DNA of 64,000 nucleotides from CAWGCE01 sp964480915. GTDB lineage: Bacteria; Planctomycetota; Planctomycetia; Pirellulales; Pirellulaceae. Both the position numbers and the translations under genes were made by a program. The notes under the pieces are model-generated. The model worked only from the letters and a program-made list of their open reading frames with translations. It did no database searches and was not told the origin of the DNA. The stretch is taken from contig CAYZRS010000006.1 in the NCBI GenBank assembly GCA_964480915.1, positions 79,159-143,158 of the forward strand. Reading direction: 5' to 3'. Positions 24,953 to 34,797 of this stretch are shown piece by piece; position 1 is the first letter of the stretch; each line of letters begins with the position of its first letter.

Positions 24953-26175
24953 GCCAATTCCCCTTGGCAGATCACCGTATCGATCGGTGAGTCGCCAAAT
25001 TCAAACCCCAACTGCCTTTCGTCTGCGTGCCTGAGCAAGACCAAGTCGGCTCGTTGGCCCGCTTCAATGGTGCCTCGGTCGGTCAGTCCGAGCAGTTGCG
25101 CCCCGTTCGTTGTCGTGGCGGTGATTGCCTCGGCCGGTGTGAGCCCCATGCGCCGCACTGCGATGGCAATGACGAGTGGCAGAGAGAAGCAAGGCGCCGA
25201 TCCGGGATTGAAGTTCGTGGCCAGCGCGAGCGCCCCTCCTTGATCGACGAAGGCTCGACCATCGGCATAACGATCGTCCATGTGAAAACCACAGGCCGGG
25301 AGCATGACGCCGAACGGGCCGGCAGTCGCGAGCCTCGTCAGCGAACGTTCATGGGTGGCCTCCAGGTGGTCGATGCTGACGAACTGACGATCGATTGCCT
25401 CTTCCACCATGCCCAGCGAATGGAATTGGTCGGCGTGAACACGAATCGGATGTCCACGCTCGGCCGCCGCTTCGAACAGTGCCAAACACTGGCCGACCGA
25501 CCATGCTCCTTCCTCACAGTAGGCGTCGATGGCGATGCCCGGAAATTCGGCAGTGACTGCCGGGAGCGTTTGGCCAATCGTTTTCTTCACAAAAGTGTCG
25601 GGATCAACATCGGGATCCATGGCATGACCAAGGCAGGCGGTGAGGATAATGTGGCCGGGCCAATCTTCTTGAGCTGCCTGAATGGCTCGCAGCATTTTCA
25701 ATTCGTCTTGGGTTGTCAGTCCGTAACCCGATTTGATTTCGATGGTGGTCGTTCCGGCCGAGAGAATCAGGTCGAGTCGCTGTAAAAGGAGCTCTGTTAA
25801 TTCACTCTCACTTGCGGCACGTACCGCGCGGACGGTCGACATGATGCCGCCACCCGCTTTCAAGATTTCGAGATAACTGGCCCCTTTTCGCTTTTGCTCC
25901 CACTCGTCCAAGCGGCAACCGGCCCAGCAGGCGTGCGTGTGGCAGTCGACGAATGCCGGCATGAGCACTCGGCCCTCGGCATCGATCGTTTCCTCGACAG
26001 CAGCAAGCTCCGGATCACTTTCGCTCCGGTCGATCACGCTGGTGATGTGACCGTCCTCGATCAGGACATCGGCACATGGCATGATCCCCAGCTGACTCAT
26101 GTCGTTGCCGCGGCGTGGCAGGTCGCGACCGGTCATGGTGAGCACACGAGCGCCGTGAATTAGAAGTCGAGGCAT
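24949..26175 (-). CDS. hutI: Imidazolonepropionase
   Basis: A 408-residue amidohydrolase that opens the ring of 4-imidazolone-5-propanoate to N-formimino-L-glutamate, the third step of histidine degradation. The metal-binding DCHTHACWAG motif near residue 78 and the length fit HutI. Further active-site histidines (ILTACLGHAMD, HADQFHS, SIDHLEATHE) are in place. The start is three bases after the hutU stop, so the genes are translationally linked in one operon. The product is cytoplasmic. The stop codon overlaps that of the coiled-coil gene on the opposite strand. Confidence 0.96.
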   Translation of the reverse strand: MPRLLIHGARVLTMTGRDLPRRGNDMSQLGIMPCADVLIEDGHITSVIDRSESDPELAAVEETIDAEGRVLMPAFVDCHTHACWAGCRLDEWEQKRKGASYLEILKAGGGIMSTVRAVRAASESELTELLLQRLDLILSAGTTTIEIKSGYGLTTQDELKMLRAIQAAQEDWPGHIILTACLGHAMDPDVDPDTFVKKTIGQTLPAVTAEFPGIAIDAYCEEGAWSVGQCLALFEAAAERGHPIRVHADQFHSLGMVEEAIDRQFVSIDHLEATHERSLTRLATAGPFGVMLPACGFHMDDRYADGRAFVDQGGALALATNFNPGSAPCFSLPLVIAIAVRRMGLTPAEAITATTTNGAQLLGLTDRGTIEAGQRADLVLLRHADERQLGFEFGDSPIDTVICQGELA

Positions 26176-26178
26176 GTA

Positions 26179-27849
26179 TCACCAAGTTCGTCCGGGAATG
26201 TCTACGTTTTGGTCGTCGGCGCATTTGCGAGCCAGGTCGTAACCGGCATCGGCGTGTCGCAACACGCCCATGGCCGGGTCGTTCGAAAGAACTCGTTGCA
26301 AACGTTCGGCTGCGGCGTCCGTTCCGTCGGCGACGATCACTTGGCCAGCGTGTTGGCTGTAGCCAATCCCGACACCGCCTCCGTGATGGAAGCTGACCCA
26401 GCTGGCGCCACTGGCAACGTTCACCATCGCATTCAGTAATGGCCAATCACTAACCGCATCGGTGCCGTCCAGCATGCCTTCTGTTTCGCGATTGGGCGAC
26501 GCGACCGATCCGCAATCTAGATGGTCGCGGCCGATCACGAGTGGTGCCGAGACTTTTCCCTCTTGGACGAGCCGATTGAAGATGAGTCCCGCCTTTTCGC
26601 GCTCGCCCAGCCCAAACCAGCAGATGCGAGCGGGTAGCCCCTGAAAAGCGATTCGTTCTTTGGCCAGTTTGAGCCAACGATGCAAGCCGGCATCATTCGG
26701 AAAGGCCTCCAGGAGCGCCGCATCGGTGGTGAAGATATCTTCCGGGTCACCCGAAAGTGCCGCCCAGCGGAACGGTCCTCTTCCTTGGCAAAACTGCGGT
26801 CGGATGTAGGCCGGCACGAACCCAGGAAACGCAAAAGCATCTTCGTAGCCCGCGTCGAATGCCCGCTGTCGCAGATTATTTCCATAGTCAAATGTAACGG
26901 CGCCCTTGGTTTGCAGGGTGACCATCGCCTCGACATGCTGCTTCATCGTTGCCATGCTGCGCCGTTTGTATTCTTCCTCGTCCGAATGTCGCAGCGCATC
27001 GGCCTCTTGGAGCGTGAGGCCTTCGGGGACGTATCCGACCAGCACGTCGTGGGCGCTCGTCTGATCGGTCAGCGCGGCCGGCGTGATGTCGCGTTCAATC
27101 AGTCGCTGAAGTAGCGTTAGCGCGGTGCAGGGGACGCCTACACTTAGCGCTTTCTTTTCAGATGCATAAATCACCGCAAGATCGATCGCCGCATCGACCT
27201 CATCGACGACTTCATCGAGGTAGCGGTCCTTGACTCGTCGATCGAGCCGCTCACGATCGACGTCGGCGATCAGGCAGGTACCGTCATTCATGGTGATGGA
27301 GAGTGGTTGAGCGCCGCCCATGCCGCCGCAGCCGGCCGTCACGCACAGTTGTCCTGCGAGCGTGCCACCAAAGTGTTGCCGCGCGCACTCCGCAAACGTC
27401 TCGTACGTACCTTGGAGAATGCCTTGCGTGCCGATATAGATCCACGAACCGGCCGTCATTTGGCCATACATCATCAGTCCTTTGGCCGCCAACTCATCAA
27501 AATGATCTTGCGTCGCCCAGGCGGGGACCAGATTCGAATTGGCAATGAGGACTCGCGGCGCATCGACATACGTCCGTAAAACGCCGACCGGTTTTCCTGA
27601 TTGGACGAGCAAGGTTTCGTCTGGCGCGAGCCGTTTGAGGGCGGCGACGATCGCATCGAACGCTTCCCAAGATCGTGCCGCCTGCCCGCGACCACCGTAA
27701 ACGACCAGTTGCTCGGGGATTTCGGCGACTTCCGGATCAAGGTTGTTCATCAGCATCCGCAGAGCGCCTTCCGCTTGCCAGGTCTGGCAAGTTTTCTCAG
27801 GCCCCCGCGGTGCTCGGACGGTCCGTTTGTCGTTTTCGATGGCGCTCAT
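26179..27849 (-). CDS. hutU: Urocanate hydratase
   Basis: A 556-residue enzyme that converts urocanate to 4-imidazolone-5-propanoate using tightly bound NAD+. The glycine-rich segment TAGCGGMGGAQPL (~175-187) and the invariant region FCQGRGPFRWAALSGD are present, as is a conserved C-terminal GWVS-type loop (SWVSFHHGGGVGIGYSQHAG). The length equals the usual ~556 residues when translation starts at the ATG at 27849. A longer frame from 27909 would overlap the end of hutH and adds no conserved sequence, so it was rejected. The gene lies between hutH and hutI in the same operon. Confidence 0.97.
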   Translation of the reverse strand: MSAIENDKRTVRAPRGPEKTCQTWQAEGALRMLMNNLDPEVAEIPEQLVVYGGRGQAARSWEAFDAIVAALKRLAPDETLLVQSGKPVGVLRTYVDAPRVLIANSNLVPAWATQDHFDELAAKGLMMYGQMTAGSWIYIGTQGILQGTYETFAECARQHFGGTLAGQLCVTAGCGGMGGAQPLSITMNDGTCLIADVDRERLDRRVKDRYLDEVVDEVDAAIDLAVIYASEKKALSVGVPCTALTLLQRLIERDITPAALTDQTSAHDVLVGYVPEGLTLQEADALRHSDEEEYKRRSMATMKQHVEAMVTLQTKGAVTFDYGNNLRQRAFDAGYEDAFAFPGFVPAYIRPQFCQGRGPFRWAALSGDPEDIFTTDAALLEAFPNDAGLHRWLKLAKERIAFQGLPARICWFGLGEREKAGLIFNRLVQEGKVSAPLVIGRDHLDCGSVASPNRETEGMLDGTDAVSDWPLLNAMVNVASGASWVSFHHGGGVGIGYSQHAGQVIVADGTDAAAERLQRVLSNDPAMGVLRHADAGYDLARKCADDQNVDIPGRTW

Positions 27850-27883
27850 GCCGAAAGCTCGCTTAAGTGAGTGACCGGGGTGA

Positions 27884-29407
27884 TCAGAATACGAATTGCC
27901 GCTGCGCAATCATGTTTTCAATCGCACGAATGTCGGGCGCGGGCGAGCGATCTTGAACCAGCGGCTCTACTTGCTCGCGAATGATGTTATACGCTCGCTC
28001 CACCAACGTGCCCGACTGGAGCGGCCGGTGATGATCGAGTCCGGTGGCGGCACAAAGTAGTTCGATGGCGACGACCGATCGTGCTAGTTCGATCGCTCGA
28101 CGAGCCTTGGCGGCCGACCGCGGGCCGAACGAGTTGTAATCTTCCATCCCGGCACTGGTCGACAAATTGACAACGCTGGACGGGTTCGAGAGGCCGATCA
28201 ATTCGTTGCAGCAAGCTGCTGCCGTGTACTGTGCGATCATCAGGCCGCTTTGTAGGCCGGCTTGAGGTGTGAGGAAAGAGGGCAATTCGGCTTCCGCGTC
28301 AGCACCGGAAAGCATGTGGAAAACTCGCCGTTCCGCAATCCCAGCCACGTGAGTAATGCAGATCGTCAAAGTATCGAGCGGCAAGGCGACCGGCATGCCG
28401 TGGAAATTGCCCCCCGAAACGATGTCGCCGCCGCCCGCGGCTGCTGCAAATACCAGTGGGTTGTCGGTGACTGCGGCCAATTCATCGGTGATGCGGTCCC
28501 GGACATAGCCGAACGCATCCCAGGCAGCACCCAAGACGGCTGGGCAACAGCGGAAAGAATAGGGGTCTTGAACGCGCGGATCGTTTTCAAGATGGGACTT
28601 TACGATCTCACTCTCTTCCAGCAATGACCGCATCCTCGATGCCACATAGATTTGGCCTGTTTGCTGTCTGGCCGCGTGCACTCGTTCGTCGAGAGTCGCA
28701 TCCGTCGCGCGGCACGAATCGACCGACATCGTGGCGGCTACCAGTGCCGCTTCAAAAAGGGACTGAAAATCCTCAACCAGCAAAGCCGCCTGACCGGCCA
28801 TTAGGTGTGTACCGTTGATGAGTGCCAGGCCTTCTTTGGCCTGGAGCACAACCGGAGTGAGTTGGCGCTGCGCCAGCGCGATGGTCGCATCACACGATTT
28901 TCCTTCGACGAGGACTTGCCCTTCGCCGAGCAACGTCAAAGCGATGTGCGCCAGTGGTGCGAGGTCACCAGAAGCGCCGACCGAGCCCGTTTCGGGAACG
29001 ACCGGTGTGATTCCCGCGTTGAGCAATCCGACCAACAACTCAATCACTTGTCGCCGGATGCCTGAGTGGCCTCGGGAAAGCGAAGCGGCCAACAGGGTCA
29101 TCGTGGCGCGGACGGTCTCTTCCGGCAGTCGTTTCCCAACACCCGTGCTGTGGGAACGAATGAGGTTCAGTTGCAGTTGTTCGAGCGAATCGTCATCGAT
29201 GCGGACTTTTCCCAATGCGCCGAAGCCCGTGTTGACGCCATAGTGGGCTTCGCCGTCATCGAGCAGGCTCTCGAGTAATTTCCGGCTTGCATCAATTTTC
29301 GAAACGCAATTTTGTCCCAATGCGACGGGGACGCCATGCCGCGCAACGGCGACCACGTCTTGCGTCGAGATGGGTCCACCGGAAAGAGTCACTTGGGTGT
29401 TGGGCAT
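27884..29407 (-). CDS. hutH: Histidine ammonia-lyase
   Basis: A 507-residue lyase that removes ammonia from histidine to give urocanate. The self-cyclising MIO triad Ala-Ser-Gly (145-147) sits in GSVGASGDLAPLAHIAL, and the catalytic tyrosine is Y56 in HYGVNTGFG. Other conserved blocks (QDPYSFRCCPAVLGA, EYNSFGP-like) match the family. It is the first gene of a hutH-hutU-hutI operon with a 34-base gap before hutU. No hutG, hutF or hutC-type regulator is adjacent, so the final step must be encoded elsewhere. Confidence 0.97.
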   Translation of the reverse strand: MPNTQVTLSGGPISTQDVVAVARHGVPVALGQNCVSKIDASRKLLESLLDDGEAHYGVNTGFGALGKVRIDDDSLEQLQLNLIRSHSTGVGKRLPEETVRATMTLLAASLSRGHSGIRRQVIELLVGLLNAGITPVVPETGSVGASGDLAPLAHIALTLLGEGQVLVEGKSCDATIALAQRQLTPVVLQAKEGLALINGTHLMAGQAALLVEDFQSLFEAALVAATMSVDSCRATDATLDERVHAARQQTGQIYVASRMRSLLEESEIVKSHLENDPRVQDPYSFRCCPAVLGAAWDAFGYVRDRITDELAAVTDNPLVFAAAAGGGDIVSGGNFHGMPVALPLDTLTICITHVAGIAERRVFHMLSGADAEAELPSFLTPQAGLQSGLMIAQYTAAACCNELIGLSNPSSVVNLSTSAGMEDYNSFGPRSAAKARRAIELARSVVAIELLCAATGLDHHRPLQSGTLVERAYNIIREQVEPLVQDRSPAPDIRAIENMIAQRQFVF

Positions 29408-29490
29408 GGGCCGGATTATAGTTCAGCGCAGGCCACCCACCAACTCGTCAAACCGGTCTGGAGGCGAGATGATCTCAAACTTCAAATCGG

Positions 29491-30891
29491 CTAACCGGCA
29501 TCGGATGCTGGAGTTGCTTCCAAATCGACACAAACCAGTTCTTTGTCGTTTCGGGCGAACATGTGCCGATAGGCGAAAGCCGGATGTGACCACACCACGT
29601 CTCGGCCTCTGGCGAAGCTGGTCGTTTCCAAGATCTTGGCTCGATCTAGTTCTTCGTAGCCCTCGCTGTTTAGCGTTGCGATGATCAGCTCGCCTTGGTC
29701 GTTGTAGAGGAAATGGAGCTCTCTATTCGGGATAATGAAGGTGGTAGCAAACGTCGCTCGCCGTTTTCCATTGGGCCCGAATTGGCGCCACACGTTTTCT
29801 CCCTCGTCGAGCGTGATGCACCGCAGTTCGCCATTTCCATCAAAGCCAAAAATGTGATTGTCTTTGACAAGCGGAGCCGCCATCAATGTGTTTAAGGACT
29901 CCTTGTTCGTGCCGGTCCCTTTCGGCGTCGACCAGACAAGGTCCGCATCGGGCGGATCGGCCGAAACGTGGATGACCGCAGTGCCATGGTAAAAGTCGCT
30001 CACGACGACGTGCGCCTGGTCGTCCGCATCGATAAACAGTCGCGGGTGCGAAATCGTGACTGCCGGACGCATGACTGGCCCATCTTCGGGAAAAGTCAAA
30101 TCCCAAAACTGCGAACCATTATTCAGATCCAATCCTGCCAATCCCACGTCGTACCAAACGATCAGTTGCCGTTTTCCGTCTCGTTCGAAGAGCAGGGGGG
30201 AGGCATAGCCCATCTCCTTCGTGTCGATCGCCTGCCAAATCGTCTCTCCGGTTTTCTTATCGAACGCGACAACGCCGGCTCCCTTGCCACCAACCACACA
30301 AATCAACATGTCGTCCACCACGAGTGGCGAAGCGGCCCAACCCCAAGCGGGCGGTCGTTCGAATTTGAATCGTTCCATAAAGTCACACGACCAGACGACC
30401 GTGCCATCTTCCGCGTTGAGGCAAGTCAGGTTGCCCATCGCGCCCAGGCAGAAAATCCGTTCGCCGTCGATCGTCGGTGTTGTGCGGGGGCCGTTCGGGT
30501 AACTGATCGCGTACTTGCAGTCGTATTCATGTTTCCACAGCAGCTTGCCATTGTCCGCATCAAAACAGAGAACCCGTTCGCTCCCATCAACCGCTTCAAA
30601 CTTGTTGAGGTTCGGTTTCGCCTCGGGATCTTTGAGTTGCCGGTCCATGAGTAGAACGCGGCCATTCGCAACCGCCGGTCCGGAGTATCCGGCTCCAACT
30701 TCGGTTCGCCAAAGCGTCTTTGGTCCGTCGGCCGGAAATGCCGCGGTGATCAGTTCTTCTTTCCAAACGCCTTGTCGATCGGCTCCCATCCACTGCGGCC
30801 AATCGTCGGCGGCAGCACGACCTGTCGTAATGGCCCAAAAGAACAGTCCACAACAGATAGTTGGCAAGAACTTGCTCGCTGGAATGCGCAT
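29491..30891 (-). CDS. Secreted PQQ-type beta-propeller protein
   Basis: A 466-residue exported protein with a signal peptide (1-28, ending RAAA). The mature part begins DDWPQWMGADRQGVW, the usual opening of planctomycete PQQ-like propeller proteins (BamB/pyrrolo-quinoline-quinone repeat superfamily). Repeated blade signatures such as LLWKHEYDCKYAI, TVVWSCDFMERFKF and AFDKKTGETIWQAIDT appear throughout. No PQQ-dependent dehydrogenase active site is visible, so it is probably a structural or binding propeller and not an enzyme. A second protein of the same type is encoded at 34798-36135. It may share a transcript with the ABC transporter upstream (93-base gap). Confidence 0.85.
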   Translation of the reverse strand: MRIPASKFLPTICCGLFFWAITTGRAAADDWPQWMGADRQGVWKEELITAAFPADGPKTLWRTEVGAGYSGPAVANGRVLLMDRQLKDPEAKPNLNKFEAVDGSERVLCFDADNGKLLWKHEYDCKYAISYPNGPRTTPTIDGERIFCLGAMGNLTCLNAEDGTVVWSCDFMERFKFERPPAWGWAASPLVVDDMLICVVGGKGAGVVAFDKKTGETIWQAIDTKEMGYASPLLFERDGKRQLIVWYDVGLAGLDLNNGSQFWDLTFPEDGPVMRPAVTISHPRLFIDADDQAHVVVSDFYHGTAVIHVSADPPDADLVWSTPKGTGTNKESLNTLMAAPLVKDNHIFGFDGNGELRCITLDEGENVWRQFGPNGKRRATFATTFIIPNRELHFLYNDQGELIIATLNSEGYEELDRAKILETTSFARGRDVVWSHPAFAYRHMFARNDKELVCVDLEATPASDAG

Positions 30892-30984
30892 CGGAAGTCC
30901 CTCGGGGGTGACGTTGATTTCGATGCAGGATGACCGATTCGCAGCGCAAAGGGAAGTAGGAAACAGCCGTAGCGGCTCACTTCG

Positions 30985-32697
30985 CTAACTCATAGCGGGC
31001 GCATCTTGGCTCGGATCGAATTTCGCGTAGACCCGAGAAATCATGACAAATAGCGTCGCTCCGATGGCACAGAGCGAGCACCAAATCCCGCTCCAGAGAA
31101 TGACCAACACGGACAAGGGAAGATGTCCCTGGTTGCTCGGTTCGATGCCCCAATGTCGAGCGAGCCAAATCGATATTCGAATCCACGCCATCATCGTCAC
31201 CAGTGCACAGCAGAACAAAATGCCCTTGGCGGTGAACGTCAGAATCGAACGGATGAAGACGGCAATGCCTTCTTGGTTCGGGCGGTAGGGGAAGTACATG
31301 AAGATCAGATTTTCCAGCCCAAAAATCACAAAGTTGATTGGCACCAACAGTCCGATGCACAGCAAAAAGGTGCTGACCGAATACGGTTCGACGATCATCG
31401 CAATCGAAAGCACAATGGTCTGGAAGAGCGTACAGGCGAGTACCGGCGCCGCCAGCTGTCCAAAGGTCATTGCGGCCGGCGAGATGGGTAACGCTTTGAG
31501 GACGGCCATGCGGTCGACGTCACGGCGAAAGTCGAATCGAAGCGCCGACGGCATCAGCAGGAATGAATAGAACACCAGTCCACCTGTGATTTGCAATGCA
31601 GTGCTGAAGGGCACCGATTTTCCAAAAAGCGGAATCAGCGACAAGAACCCAGGCATCAACATCGAGAACAGTATCGACGGGCCGTAATGAACCATCCCCA
31701 ATAGTTGTCGCCAGCAGATCGTGCCGGCACCGAAGCGCGCACGTGGGACGCGCACGGCAGATTTCGAGGCGGCTGCGATGGTTGTTTTCTTTGCAGCCGC
31801 TGACGCCAGCAGGGTTGGGAAGATCGATTCTTCTCGAGCCTGACGCCGGCGTTGGAAGTCGAGATCGGCCCGGATCATCAACCAGGCTGCCGACGCGACC
31901 GTGACGATCGTGATAAGCAACTGACTTACCGTTTCAAGAAAGCTCCCGTTGGCCATCACCACGTTGCCAAAGGTTTGAAATGGGACCAGTAATACCTGGC
32001 CAGGCAACGAGTCTTTCAGGCTCATGACGCTACTGAAAAAGCGTATGAGCAAATTCAATGCTGGTAAGATCGTTGATGTGGTCGCTACGGATGACTTGGC
32101 AATCACTAGGGCACTGACCAAACAGGTCGCAGCGATACTGACGACGGCCGTTCTGGCCCAGCGGAGCGTCCGCGGCGAACATCCCCAAGTGGCGACTTCG
32201 ATCATCATGCGCAACAGGTCAAGAAATACGAGCGCCAGCAGCATCCCTAGGAAGCCGAATGCCCAGTTGGGCAGGTCGGGAAGCATGACGATGGAAAATA
32301 GCAGCGCCTTCACGATGGCTGCCAGCACGATCGAAACCAGTCGGTAACCGACCAGTTGTTCTCGCGGCAATGGCGCCGCGCCGAGCAGTTCGGTTTCGGT
32401 CGCAGTCCACTCAAATGGTTCCACCGGTTTCCGGCATGTCGTCTTGAGGACATGCCACAATCCGTAGCTCATCAATCCGAGTGGAATCCAAGCATTCAAG
32501 CGGGCCGGATCGGCGGCCGGCCGAAACATCATGCCGAGGATGGCCTGCCCGATCCAAACACCGCCGAGCAGGAAGGCGAGGAATGTTAGCAGCAGCCGCC
32601 GGGGTGCTCGCACGCGGCGCACGAACGTCCGGAATTTGGCGGTTGCCTGAAACCGTAAAAGGTCTCGAAGTGAAGGATGGAGTTTCAGCGCGTGCAT
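30985..32697 (-). CDS. ABC transporter membrane subunit (ABC-2-like)
   Basis: A 570-residue membrane protein with at least ten hydrophobic segments arranged in two halves around a cytoplasmic loop (~290-320). The first half contains a short segment near 60-90 and a long run of helices from ~130 to ~290; the second runs from ~340 to the end. There is no ATP-binding motif. Its start lies one base after the stop of the ATP-binding gene (TAA-C-ATG), so the two are co-translated and form one transporter. The family is probably ABC-2 type exporters of lipids, polysaccharide or drugs. Substrate is unknown. Confidence 0.82.
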   Translation of the reverse strand: MHALKLHPSLRDLLRFQATAKFRTFVRRVRAPRRLLLTFLAFLLGGVWIGQAILGMMFRPAADPARLNAWIPLGLMSYGLWHVLKTTCRKPVEPFEWTATETELLGAAPLPREQLVGYRLVSIVLAAIVKALLFSIVMLPDLPNWAFGFLGMLLALVFLDLLRMMIEVATWGCSPRTLRWARTAVVSIAATCLVSALVIAKSSVATTSTILPALNLLIRFFSSVMSLKDSLPGQVLLVPFQTFGNVVMANGSFLETVSQLLITIVTVASAAWLMIRADLDFQRRRQAREESIFPTLLASAAAKKTTIAAASKSAVRVPRARFGAGTICWRQLLGMVHYGPSILFSMLMPGFLSLIPLFGKSVPFSTALQITGGLVFYSFLLMPSALRFDFRRDVDRMAVLKALPISPAAMTFGQLAAPVLACTLFQTIVLSIAMIVEPYSVSTFLLCIGLLVPINFVIFGLENLIFMYFPYRPNQEGIAVFIRSILTFTAKGILFCCALVTMMAWIRISIWLARHWGIEPSNQGHLPLSVLVILWSGIWCSLCAIGATLFVMISRVYAKFDPSQDAPAMS

Positions 32698-32698
32698 G

Positions 32699-33472
32699 TT
32701 ATGGATTCAAAGCTGGTGCAGCCGCACCGACGGAGTTGTGATTTTCAACGGGTGCGCCAATTGCGTTAAAGAAGGCATCTTCGAGTGTGGCGTCCTCGTC
32801 GTCTGTTCCAAACGTGGCGTTCAGTTCGCTGACCGGCCCCAGGAATCTCTTTTCGCCATCTCGCAATACGAGGATGTGGGTGCAAATGTCTTCTACCATG
32901 GCGAGCAAATGCGAACTGATCATCACGGCGCAGCCACGCTCGGCCTGTTCAACGATGGAACGTTTCAGCGTCCGGATGCCAGGTGGGTCGAGCCCGGTCA
33001 TTGGTTCGTCGAGCAGCAGGGCCAGAGGGTCGTATAGGTAGGAGCAACAGATCGCCAACTTTTGCCGCATTCCCCGGGACAGGTCCGAGGCGGCCGTATG
33101 CCGTTTAAATTCCAACTCGAAACGGTCAAGCAGCGTGCCTATCTTCTCCGTCGGATCGGAGACGCCGTACGCACTGGCCGTGAACGCCAGGTGTTGCTCA
33201 ACCGATAGGTCGTGAAACAACTGAGGGTCATCGGGAACGTAAGCGGTCCGCTGCTTAACAGCGAGTGGGTCGTTCGCCAGATCGAATCCAGCCACCCGAA
33301 TCAGTCCACCGCTGCTGGGGATGATTCCAGTGATCGCACGGAGTGTCGTCGTCTTTCCCGCACCGTTGGCGCCGATGAGTCCCAGGACTTGGCCTGCTTC
33401 GACGGTGAACGAAAGGTCCTTCACGGCGACGCTCTCGCCGTAAGCTTTGCGAAAGTTGTTGACTTTGATCAT
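32699..33472 (-). CDS. ABC transporter ATP-binding subunit
   Basis: A 257-residue ATPase with all ABC motifs: Walker A GANGAGKTT (~36-44), signature LSRGMRQK (~133-140), Walker B LALLLDEPMTGLD (~150-162) and the switch histidine in MISSHLL. It has the short single-domain form typical of CcmA/ABC-2 exporters. It powers the membrane subunit encoded directly downstream. The C-terminal ~30 residues, beyond the catalytic core, are less conserved. Confidence 0.93.
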   Translation of the reverse strand: MIKVNNFRKAYGESVAVKDLSFTVEAGQVLGLIGANGAGKTTTLRAITGIIPSSGGLIRVAGFDLANDPLAVKQRTAYVPDDPQLFHDLSVEQHLAFTASAYGVSDPTEKIGTLLDRFELEFKRHTAASDLSRGMRQKLAICCSYLYDPLALLLDEPMTGLDPPGIRTLKRSIVEQAERGCAVMISSHLLAMVEDICTHILVLRDGEKRFLGPVSELNATFGTDDEDATLEDAFFNAIGAPVENHNSVGAAAPALNP

Positions 33473-33768
33473 GGGATTTCGACCGTGAAAAGTAGAAGTA
33501 GAGACCGAGCGCAGAAGTTCTCGGGAGCAGGCTTTTCAAAATCTAGTTCAAGCCGGCCATCAAAGGGGCATTTTCTGGCGTTTGCCTGATTTCGAAGTGC
33601 GTTTGCAGGGTGACTTGAATTACAACCGCTACAATCGATTCGGCCCAAGATGCATGCGGGGTGCGTGTCCGATAATCTGAGGGCAACTTTGCTGGTGTTT
33701 GTCGCCATGACGGCCATGTCGACCGCGTGCCGGAGTCCCCATGCCGAGAAGAGAATCGAGAGAAATTC

Positions 33769-34302
33769 ATGCCTCGTTTTTGCACCCGTGGGTTGCTCGT
33801 CGCCACAATGGTCTTGCTCAGCGCCTCGTCAGTTACCAGCGATGATGGATGCCGATCCTGCCGAGTCGACTTGGCCCAGTTTGAGGGTTGTTGGCACGAA
33901 GTGGCTCGCTCGCCCAACCTGTTTCAACGCAATTGTCGCCAGTCGACCGCCGAGTATCGAATGCTGCCCGATGGGCGCGTGCAGGTGACGAATCGTTGCG
34001 CAACGTGTCGTGGTGGTTGCCGTAGCCTAGTAGGGTCGGCTTGCTCGACGAATCCTCCGTGCAACACAAAACTGATCGTCTCTTTTGACGTTCCATTCGG
34101 TCGGCTCTCGCAGCGACTTGGACGACCGAACTATGAAATTCACTACGTCAGCGCGGACTACCGGACGGCCGTCGTTGGTACTCCGCAGCGCGGATTGTAT
34201 TGGGTGCTGGCTCGTGAGCCGAATCTTGATGAGGCGTCGATTCAGCATTTGCTGGCGATCGCCGCTGCGCATGGCTACGACACGAGTTGCCCCATTCGCT
34301 AA
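33769..34302 (+). CDS. Secreted cysteine-rich lipocalin-like protein
   Basis: A 177-residue exported protein with a signal peptide (1-25). It has the lipocalin opening GxW (FEGCWHEVARSP), the strand TAEYRMLPDGRVQVTN, then NYEIHYVSADYRTAVVGTP and the final LYWVLAREPNLD, matching the Blc/apolipoprotein-D-type lipocalins that bind small lipids. Unlike Blc it has an insertion with several cysteines (~80-110: CATCRGGCRSLVGSACSTNPPC), suggesting extra disulfides. There is no lipobox, so it is secreted or periplasmic. I chose the ATG at 33769, which starts the signal peptide; the upstream GTG at 33727 adds a charged stretch. The gene stands alone. Confidence 0.78.
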   Translation: MPRFCTRGLLVATMVLLSASSVTSDDGCRSCRVDLAQFEGCWHEVARSPNLFQRNCRQSTAEYRMLPDGRVQVTNRCATCRGGCRSLVGSACSTNPPCNTKLIVSFDVPFGRLSQRLGRPNYEIHYVSADYRTAVVGTPQRGLYWVLAREPNLDEASIQHLLAIAAAHGYDTSCPIR

Positions 34303-34417
34303 GCGTTTCCCGCCCGTTCTAGAGCAAAACTCTATTCATGCTAGCCATGCGCTATACACTAAGGGTCTCAACCGAGAGTGGTTGTCGATTCTTGTATTTG
34401 TATTTGTGAGGTGAGAA

Positions 34418-34795
34418 ATGGACCAAGACGTCCAAGAACGTGAAGAAGTATCGTTTCAACCCCGTTCGGTGAACCATGACCAAGATGGCCACGTCGATCC
34501 GCTCCAAAGGACGTTTCCTTCCCACGTCCAAGCTTACGATGTCCTGCGACGCATTGGCGAGCTCGAAGATGCAAAGCAGTCGATCAGCCTAGAAATTCAA
34601 GAGTGCATGGCGCAACTGGAAGTGATTGCCGCCCATATCGATGAGGACAGCGTTCTCAATCGGATGCTGGCTTCGGTGTTCCCCAAAGTGGCCAAAGCGA
34701 AAACGACTGCCAAGTCGGAGGCGAAAGTTGAGACCAAGGCGGCAGCCAAGTCTCGCAAGGCAACACCGAAGCGCAAGACGTCGAAAAAGAGGTAG
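34418..34795 (+). CDS. Small protein with histone-H1-like Lys/Ala-rich tail
   Basis: A 125-residue protein. Residues 1-40 are acidic and polar, ~40-85 form a helical pair with a leucine-rich coiled-coil pattern, and 90-125 are a Lys/Ala/Thr-rich basic tail (KAKTTAKSEAKVETKAAAK, then PKRKTSKKR). This tail resembles bacterial histone-H1-like proteins and the tails of some HU proteins, which bind DNA or RNA. No DNA-binding fold is evident in the rest. The gene ends two bases before the start of the next gene, a secreted beta-propeller, so the two are linked in expression. A nucleic-acid-binding role is an inference from composition. Confidence 0.75.
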   Translation: MDQDVQEREEVSFQPRSVNHDQDGHVDPLQRTFPSHVQAYDVLRRIGELEDAKQSISLEIQECMAQLEVIAAHIDEDSVLNRMLASVFPKVAKAKTTAKSEAKVETKAAAKSRKATPKRKTSKKR

Positions 34796-34797
34796 TG

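Noticed and set aside
25027..25785. A 252-codon plus-strand frame opposite hutI
   Set aside because: Antisense shadow of the well-supported hutI gene.
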